Under the pieces are notes generated by a model. That model was not told where the DNA came from. It worked only from the letters and a program-made list of their open reading frames with translations, and ran no database searches. From Agrostemma githago (Eukaryota; Streptophyta; Magnoliopsida; Caryophyllales; Caryophyllaceae), in contig OY288251.1 in NCBI GenBank assembly GCA_958450325.1, positions 63,133,666 to 63,197,665 on the forward strand: a stretch of DNA of 64,000 bases. Reading direction: 5' to 3'. The stretch's first letter is position 1. Each line of letters starts with the position of its first letter. Both the position numbers and the translations under genes were made by a program. Of the stretch, positions 57,936 through 64,000 are shown in pieces.

Positions 57936-58362
57936 CTAATAACACAATTTCTAACCTAATACAATAATCACTAATACCTAATTAACATACTAACTAACCT
58001 AATTAACATACTACAATTACCGTCTAACAATAAAACGAAATCTAACCTAATTCACATACTAATTAACCTAATTCACATACTAATTAACCTAATTAATATA
58101 CTAATTAACGTAATTAACCTAATTACTAAACTAACTAACCTAATTAACATAATCACCCTACAATCTAATTAACTAATTAACCATACATAATCATCATATA
58201 ATCTAATCACCATAATTATCTAACTTAATCAAAACAGTTTAGTAACAAAACCTAACATACTAACTAACAATTAATCTAATTAAGTAATCTAAACAGTGAA
58301 CTAATTGAACTAATTAAGTAAAAACTAAACTAATCAAAATACTTAAAGAGTAGAGTCCATAC

Positions 58363-58640
58363 CTGAGATTTGAAGGTCGGGTTAGGGTTTTTCGGGGTTG
58401 GGTCGGGTTAGAGTACGCCGGAGGGTTCGGTTCGCCGGGGGTTCGGGGACGGGGTCGGTTCGCCGGGGTTCGGGGACGGGTTAGGTTCGTCGAGGGTTCA
58501 GGGCCGGGTTTGGGTGCGCCGGATCAGGCTGGGGGTTGTGCGCGCCGGAGGTATGTCGCCGGAGGAAGGTCGCCGGAGGTGGGTGGGGGTGATGCGCGGT
58601 CGGGGTTGGGGATTGGGATCGTTCGGGGGTTTTCGATTTT
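58363..58640 (-). other. GC-rich putative 5' untranslated exon of the transposase
   Basis: An unusually GC-rich island (GTTCGGGGACGGG, GCGCCGGAGG) in an AT-rich surround, ending at a strong splice donor. Position and composition fit the first, non-coding exon and core promoter. I cannot locate a clear TATA box. Confidence 0.5.
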
Positions 58641-58699
58641 AGAGGGATAACAAGATTGGGTTTGTGTCTGACTGTTTGGTTTTTTTTTTTATTTTAACA

Positions 58700-59570
58700 T
58701 ATGTTGCATCGGATTAGCCGACGCAACCAGACGCAATTTTCAATTTTGCGTCGGCTAATCCGATGCAAACCATTTAATTTTTTTTTTTTTAAAATTTAAC
58801 ATACATTGCATCGGATTAGCCGACGCAACCAGACGCAATTTTCAATTTTGCGTCGGCTAATCCGATGCAATGTATGTTAAATTTTTTAAAAAACAAAATT
58901 AAATGGGTTGCATCGGATTAGCCGACGCAACCAGACGCAATATTCAACTTTGCGTCGGCTAATCCGATGCAAAGCTATTAATTCTGTTTTTACTTTGACG
59001 CATACTGCATCGGAGTAGCCGACGCAACCAGACGCAATATTATAATTTGCGTCGGCTAATCCGATGCAACGCTAGTAATTCTGTTGACTAGATTTTTTTA
59101 ATTTTGACGCACCCTGCATCGGATTAGCCGATGCAATCGGACGCAATATTAAAAATTGCGTCGGCTAATCCGATGCAAAGCTATTAATTCTGTTGACTAA
59201 ATTTTTTTAATTTTGACGCACCCTGCATCGGATTAGCCGACGCAAGCAGACGCAATATTAAAATTTGCGTCGGCTAATCCGATGCAACGCTATTAATTCT
59301 GTTGACTAATTTTTTTTAATTTTGACGCAGGCTGCATCGGATTAGCCGACGCAAATTTTGTTTTTGCGTCTGGGTGCGTCGGCTAATCCCACGCAAAACC
59401 TTTCACATAGTGGCGCCAACCCAAAATTATTGGCGCCTGTATCACGGAGTCGGATAGCGTCGGCTAGTCCCACGCAATGTAATTGCATCGGATTAGCCGA
59501 CGCAAAGCGACACAGTTACGCCAGTTGCGTCGGATTGTAAATCCGACGCAACTTATCCGACGCTATTTCC
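58700..59570. repeat. right subterminal palindromic array of the CACTA
   Basis: About seven hairpin units each contain TGCATCGGATTAGCCGACGC, then a spacer such as CCAGACGCAAT, then TTGCGTCGGCTAATCCGATG. They differ from the left array in one arm: CCGATGC here against CCCACGC on the left. The last 200 bp switch to the left-type spelling. Confidence 0.88.
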
Positions 59571-59589
59571 GCTGTTTTTAGTAGTGAAT

Positions 59590-59630
59590 CCATGTCCTCC
59601 ATAAAGTATCAATAAAAGGGGATGATTATA
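59590..59630 (-). pseudogene. Captured CrRLK1L malectin fragment, upstream part
   Basis: The minus strand reads SPFIDTLWRTW up to the CACTA boundary, and the next residues (IPDTKF) are on the other side of the transposon at 48231. D-T-x-W-R-T-W is a hallmark of malectin-like CrRLK1L ectodomains. This shows the CACTA hit the captured exon. Upstream of about 59630 similarity fades. Confidence 0.75.
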
Positions 59631-59849
59631 CCAATATTAACCCTAAACAAAGTTTCATACCTATTTTTTTTTTACCATTCCAGTAATTTTTGGAGAGCCC
59701 TTATTAGATTTAATGTGCAGAGGAGAAATGAAAATCAAGTCTTTTTAAATTTTTTTGAAGATTTGCCATGGAAGATAGATTTAATTAGGAGGGAGATGGA
59801 GAAAGAGGGTAAAGAAGGAGGAGGGTGGGTGTGCCGGTTGTTTTTCAAG

Positions 59850-59996
59850 AAGGTTACCTCCTATTGCAGGTAACATACGCCCCTGTATCATTATCATTAA
59901 AATAATCCAATTTAATGTATTATTCTGGGATTTATTGTAATTTGTATTATTATTGGAACATGCTCAATATTCGGTATTATTGCTATTAAATAACCC
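59850..59996 (-). repeat. right terminal inverted repeat of the Pack-MULE
   Basis: Reverse complement partner of 46942-47085. Its outermost bases are GGGTTATTTAATAGCAATAA on the minus strand. Confidence 0.8.
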
Positions 59997-60005
59997 TAAA
60001 TTTTA

Positions 60006-60319
60006 TTATTTGAAATTCTTTTATTCATTTTCTCGTTTTTCATATAAACAAAAATGTAAAGGTGATAAATAAATAAATTAAACAGGTGATAATTTAGTCA
60101 AGTTGAATTTAGTCATAAATCAATATATAACATAAATAAAATATCACGTAACATTTTTTTATATATACATAAGTAATTTTGTCGTACAAACAAGCTTAAA
60201 TATTTAAATAAGCAATTTATTAAATTACTAACATAATATACTTATATATATATATATAAGAAATGTTGTTAGAAGAAAAGTTTGGTTACCTTACTAAGCT
60301 ATTACAGAGTACGGAGTAT
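60006..60319. other. AT-rich spacer, no gene seen
   Basis: AT-rich sequence between the Pack-MULE duplication and the LTR end at 60320. It contains a (TA)n run near 60243-60257 and one TACGGAGTA nonamer at 60310-60318. Confidence 0.5.
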
Positions 60320-60361
60320 TGTGGAGATGACGTAGGTCCACCCCGACGCGGCCACGCGCGG

Positions 60362-61880
60362 TGATAAGTCGATATTTATACGTATTTTCACCTCTTTAAT
60401 GTTATATTTTCTACGTCGTCTTTGTATTATTTGAGCTAAACGTTAACTTTAGTAACTTTTGATTTATTATCGGCATTATATTATTTTTCGTATTAAATTT
60501 GGTTTTAATGTATATTTTAAGTAATTAGTAATGACCCATTTAAGTTAAGATCGGAAGACTACTAAAATCGTATTTATGCTTGTAGGTCTGTCTTAAGACG
60601 ATGATATTTCACACATACGATATCGAAATAGGGCGATATAAGATCCGTTGGAAAGCTAAGTCCAAGACCGATGACTTTATAGAATAAAGTTAGACCCAAA
60701 TCCAAAGTCTTATGGGTCGAAATCAGACTAATAGAATTCAACTCAGAAATTGGGCTGAATGGACAAAGGATATGGAAAGTCCATAAGAGAATAATAAGGA
60801 AAGAAAAATAGAAAAAAATATATATAAAAAGAGGAAGATGAACAGAGGAGCCGGACACACAAGCACACCAGAGACAAAAAGAAACACAGGAGAGAGAGAG
60901 AGGAAGAATTAGAGGAAGAATAGAGCACGCAGCAAACGCACGACGAACAACAATCCGATCCGATTTTTGACCCGATTTTTATGAGTCTTCTTAATCTTTA
61001 CCTATTATTTACTGTTTTAATGTTTAGTATGGAGTAATTTTTCAATAGGAGTGTGTAATTAACTATTGATATTGTGGTCTATGAGATTGGATTTTTATGT
61101 TTAACGATTAATTATTGTTATTGGGTATTTACTCGAAATTCATTATTAACCTTGTGATTTATGATTATCAATTTGGATTGATCACCTAGATTGTTCTCTT
61201 AAATCTATTGTTAATAGATAATAATTTTGATTAGGTTGCAGTTTACTGGTCTAATCTTTATTGTTAGAATTTTGAGTAATAATTCCGTCTTATAGAGTTG
61301 CAGCTTTCTGGTTCTGTAAGACCTAATTGATTGGTGTTCTTAAAGTGATTAAATTTATTGACTTGATTCGTGCTTACATGGTTGAGTCGATTTAATTTAA
61401 TTAGGATTAAACTTGCGTGGTTAACGGAGTTTAACGAGTAAAAAAGATAAAACTTTTAATTTACTTGCATACAAGAGATTAAATAGTTAATCAATCTATC
61501 CAATAACTAATTAAGTGAATCAATGATTTGACCTAATATCTATAGAAAATTACATGTCTCCTATTAATTCGTTATAAGAACTTTAATTTTGAATTAAACA
61601 TCGTTGTTATTTATTTGTTTTTTTTTTCTTTTAGTTTAGTCTAGTTTACTTTCGTAATAGTTTAATCTAGATTAGAAATTATTCACCTCAACAAAACCCC
61701 CCTTTATAATTATATAACTATACCTACTATTATAAATTATAAATAATATAATAATTACATCGATCTAGGATAGTACATTAGTTCCTGTGGGTTCGACCCT
61801 TACTTACCCTTCTACTTGCTAGTTAGAGTTTGTAAGCGAAAATAAAAATTTAATTTTGAGTGCGAAAACGACACGCACCA
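60362..61880 (+). mobile_element. solo LTR (1519 bp) inserted in the Tat-like LTR
   Basis: Begins TGATAAGTCGATATTTATAC and ends ACACGCACCA. It is flanked by the perfect 5-bp duplication CGCGG (60357-60361 and 61881-61885). It interrupts the host LTR exactly between matching blocks. A TATATATAAAAAGAGG box near 60818-60835 suggests plus orientation. No internal retrotransposon sequence remains. Confidence 0.88.
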
Positions 61881-62924
61881 CGCGGGTTTGGGTAGGCGAA
61901 TGAATCTCGTGGTAAGATTGTTCTCGGGTTCGAAATTTAAGTCAAAGTTGGAGTCGCCACAGAATTTTGTGGGAATTCGGACCCATTCGAGCCCACTCTA
62001 TGTCGTCATGGGTCGTACACTAAGTACAGCCCATTTCGATTTCAGAGTTTACGGGGCTCGTCCCTTTGCATTGCGATACCGATACCGTCTCTACCGGTTA
62101 TCGTGTATAGAATGACTCTCGTGCGCCAACGGTTTCAGGCATCCGGAAACCGAGATTCTGAGTAAGGGGTGAGGGTACGTGTTGGGAAGCCCACTAAGGA
62201 CACCCAACCCCGCCCGCACTTAGCGGCCTCTACTAAGACATCGTTCGTTGTTCGTGTATGCGTGCTAGTAAAATGACTAAATGATATGCAAACAGCGTTT
62301 TCGGCTAAGCATGCGAATTATGTGTGAGCTATGTCATTTAATGCATCTAAGTTATTGTCGGAGTAGTTTAGCATGCGAGGTTCATTTATAAAGCGATAAG
62401 CATCAAAATAAACAAAGCTCGTAAATACGTACAAAATACACTGGCGGAAATACAACCCGGCCCATACAAAATAACGATCGATAAAAAAAGCATAAACGGA
62501 AAGTAAGGAAAAACGATAAATAATAACCCGAAACGGACCTGTATATAATAAATACAAACTAGACCGTAAGTTGTGCAAATGGACGAACTTCGATTAAATA
62601 TACATTATATTGTGTACTAAACAAAGGACGGAGATATGGGCCCTAGGCGTGATGCTAGCCCGATCCCAAATCCCGATGCCTTGTCCCGACTTATCACATC
62701 GAAAAAATTGGCGTCTAAATTAATCATGTGTCGGATACGACTAGAGGGTCGTCAACACAAGACTAATAGTGAGAGACAATCGATCAAAATCGTTTAAGTG
62801 AAATGATATGCATGCGTTTTGAAAATGTAATCACGTGATTGACCTTGCACGTGACGACTAAGTCGTAAAAAAAAGACGAGGCTCGGATAATGAAATAAAG
62901 CGCTCGACTTGTTGGGCTAAAAGA

Positions 62925-63050
62925 CCCACTCGATTGAGTCATGACCTGGACTCGATCGAGTGCGCCTTCGAGGTAGCTACTGCCCAGTTTTTGGGATGCT
63001 ACTCGATCGAGTGGCCTATGGCACTCGGTCGAGTGCTCCCTGTACGAGTC
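62925..63050. repeat. cluster of ACTCGATCGAGT palindromes in the LTR
   Basis: ACTCGATTGAGT, ACTCGATCGAGTG, ACTCGATCGAGTGG and CACTCGGTCGAGTG occur within about 110 bp, downstream of the LTR TATA box. A related GACTCGCGTGCGAGTC group sits in the same relative place in the Tat LTRs at 11.9 and 24.5 kb. Confidence 0.85.
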
Positions 63051-63970
63051 ATAACTCGTTTCGGAAAAGGTGGCTATTCCGGTTTATTTGTTTTAAAATC
63101 GATGGTTGGCCGAGTTGAATAGAAATATTGCATGATTTAAATTCAACTCGACTTCCGGTATTATAATCGTGTAATATACGATCATAATACCGTCATCGGA
63201 GTTTTGTGAAAAGTCTCATTATGGGATTGAAAATTTGATTAGTGACGAAATGGTGCCCCTCCGCGTCACAACATCGAAACTAATCCTAACGTATTATGTG
63301 ATGTTGATTTTCGCATCAACGGATTCCGTACTAATCTTAGAAATGGAATCAAACGCGTTCAACTATGATCGACCACGATCACGTTACGCCCTTGAGTACA
63401 TTGGGGCGGCGCTCCTCGAAAGGGTGTCACCTCCGTTGTGGCTCGTAAAGAGATTAAACGGACTTGGTGTGGTGATTATAGTTAAACGTGTTCGAATCCG
63501 AGTTTTAATACTATATACGTATACGTGGTATGTGTATTTGGACGAAATGTAAATGACGATAAATAAATGTTAGATTGGTGAGTAACAAAAATTAAAAAAA
63601 GTTAATATGCGATTAAATTAAACGTTAGTGTTAGTATACTAATACGATTATAACATAAAGCATAAAAATGTATATATATAAATAGAGATAATAAAGATTG
63701 AGACGAGGTTGATGACACCCTCAACATACATGCTTAGAATGACCTCGGCAATGGACTCGTAATAGCGACGGGAACGCGGGAGTATCGAGGATGTATGTAA
63801 AGTTATGGTGTGTGTGTGGATGGTTTTGTCGGTTTTTTCGATAGACAAGGACTCGGTTTTTGTGTAGTATGGCTTATGGTTGTAGTGTGAAGAGGATGAG
63901 TAGATTAGGGTAGAAATGTAGGCTTCTTGTATGCATGAAAAATCTTGCAAATGAAGAGCACAAGGAGGGG

Positions 63971-63978
63971 TATTTATA
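63971..63978 (-). promoter_or_regulatory. TATA box of the minus-strand Tat-like LTR
   Basis: The minus strand reads CTCTATAAATACCCCTCC. It corresponds to CTATAAATAGGACCCTCC in the other Tat LTRs. Confidence 0.7.
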
Positions 63979-64000
63979 GAGTTTACCCCTCGACCTAGGG

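Larger units (their letters stand above)
54415..58362 (-). other. probable first intron of the CACTA transposase gene
   Basis: A good donor (AATCTCAG|GTATGG, minus strand, 58363/58362) and an acceptor one base before the ATG (CATATAG|A-ATG, 54415) frame a 3.95-kb intron. It would contain the GTA array and the CCTAATTAACATA-rich tract (57960-58330). This is inferred from splice signals only. Confidence 0.5.
48235..59586 (-). mobile_element. Complete CACTA (En/Spm-like) transposon, 11,352 bp
   Basis: Ends CACTACAAAAAACAAGCTGG (48235) and, reversed, CACTACTAAAAACAGCGGAA (59586). The perfect 3-bp duplication AAT is at 48232-48234 and 59587-59589, the size CACTA elements generate. Contents on the minus strand: a 5' non-coding exon near 58.4-58.6 kb, a long repeat-filled intron, the TNP2-type transposase (54413-50704) and a TNPA-type gene (50555-49054). 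Palindromic subterminal arrays lie inside both ends. The full structure suggests a recently autonomous element, with one or two apparent frame disruptions in the coding parts. Confidence 0.95.
46942..59996. mobile_element. Pack-MULE-like element (1.7 kb without its CACTA insert)
   Basis: Inverted ends of about 130 bp begin GGGTTATTTAATAGCAATAA at 46942 and in reverse at 59996. Further in, both arms share TGTTCCAATA, ATCCCAGAATA and TTCTAATGATAATGRTAC-type text. TAAATTTTA lies directly outside both ends (46933-46941 and 59997-60005), a perfect 9-bp direct repeat as MULEs produce. TAAATTTTA is nearly palindromic, so part could instead be terminal-repeat sequence. Without the CACTA and its 3-bp duplication the element is 1700 bp. 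Between the arms lies a fragment of a host receptor-kinase gene and no MULE transposase, the definition of a Pack-MULE. Confidence 0.8.
60320..64000 (-). repeat. LTR of a second Tat-like retrotransposon (minus strand, runs off the window)
   Basis: Starting TGTGGAGATGACGTAGGTCC at 60320 and resuming at 61886, the reverse complement follows the U5 half of the 10394-12939 LTR. Shared blocks include GGAGTCGCCAC, CCCACTCTATGTCGT, ACCCAACCCCGCCCGCACTT and GGGGTGAGGGTACGTGTTGGGAAG. A TATA box is at 63971-63978 (minus), so the U3 end lies beyond 64000. No primer-binding site is seen left of 60320, so this is a 3' LTR or a solo LTR. It is only partly similar to the other LTR, hence a different family. 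Confidence 0.8.

Noticed and set aside
59622..59873. 83-codon plus-strand frame in the Pack-MULE right arm
   Set aside because: It runs into the terminal inverted repeat and opposes the captured malectin fragment.
46933..60005. Reading TAAATTTTA as extra terminal inverted repeat rather than a target duplication
   Set aside because: As a direct repeat it matches 9 of 9; as an inverted extension it matches 8 of 9. The duplication reading is preferred because 9 bp is the MULE size, but the two are not cleanly separable.

Overview
This 64 kb window is plant nuclear DNA, almost certainly from a eudicot. The evidence is spliced genes, two host genes with clear angiosperm relatives (a 2-oxoglutarate dioxygenase and the carotenoid hydroxylase LUT1/CYP97C1), and a dense layering of plant transposon types: Tat-lineage Ty3/gypsy, Cassandra, CACTA, MULE, Helitron and SINE. 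I cannot name the species. A Caryophyllales genome is a guess from repeat flavour only.

Layout. 1-2.5 kb: rotted minus-strand Ty3/gypsy 3' half (RNase H, integrase, 130-bp tandem repeat). 2.5-4.3 kb: plus-strand fragment of a Tat-type pol. 4.9-6.6 kb: one CACTA end, then a damaged MULE with a transposase relic. 8.8-9.8 kb: a 985-bp MULE-type MITE of the same family; a third copy lies at 29.2-30.1 kb. 9.8-26.4 kb: a minus-strand Helitron tail split by a full 15.2-kb Tat-type LTR retrotransposon (10394-25575, TSD ATTAC). That element has about 99.4% identical LTRs but broken gag-pol frames, and carries an antisense, intron-containing plant-mobile-domain gene. 26.6-27.9 kb: a hAT-like element split by a complete Cassandra TRIM (TSD CGACC).

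31.2-41.3 kb is the genic island. A foldback MULE lies just upstream of a three-exon 2-oxoglutarate/Fe(II) dioxygenase (plus strand). It is followed tail-to-tail by the nine-exon LUT1 gene (minus strand), whose intron 6 holds a SINE. A Helitron carrying a replication protein A-like gene (about 41.4-45.5 kb) starts roughly 160 bp upstream of the LUT1 start codon.

46.9-60.0 kb is a nested structure. A Pack-MULE-like element captured part of a CrRLK1L (FERONIA/THESEUS-type) malectin exon. A complete 11.35-kb CACTA transposon (48235-59586, TSD AAT) later inserted into that captured exon. The CACTA carries TNP2-type and TNPA-type genes, palindromic subterminal arrays, and a GTA-rich array organised in 768-bp higher-order repeats inside the probable first intron of the transposase gene.

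60.3-64 kb: a long minus-strand LTR related to that of the Tat element, split by a 1.5-kb solo LTR (TSD CGCGG).

The two host genes have no evident pathway link. The rest is a record of successive insertions, many dated relative to each other by exact target-site duplications.
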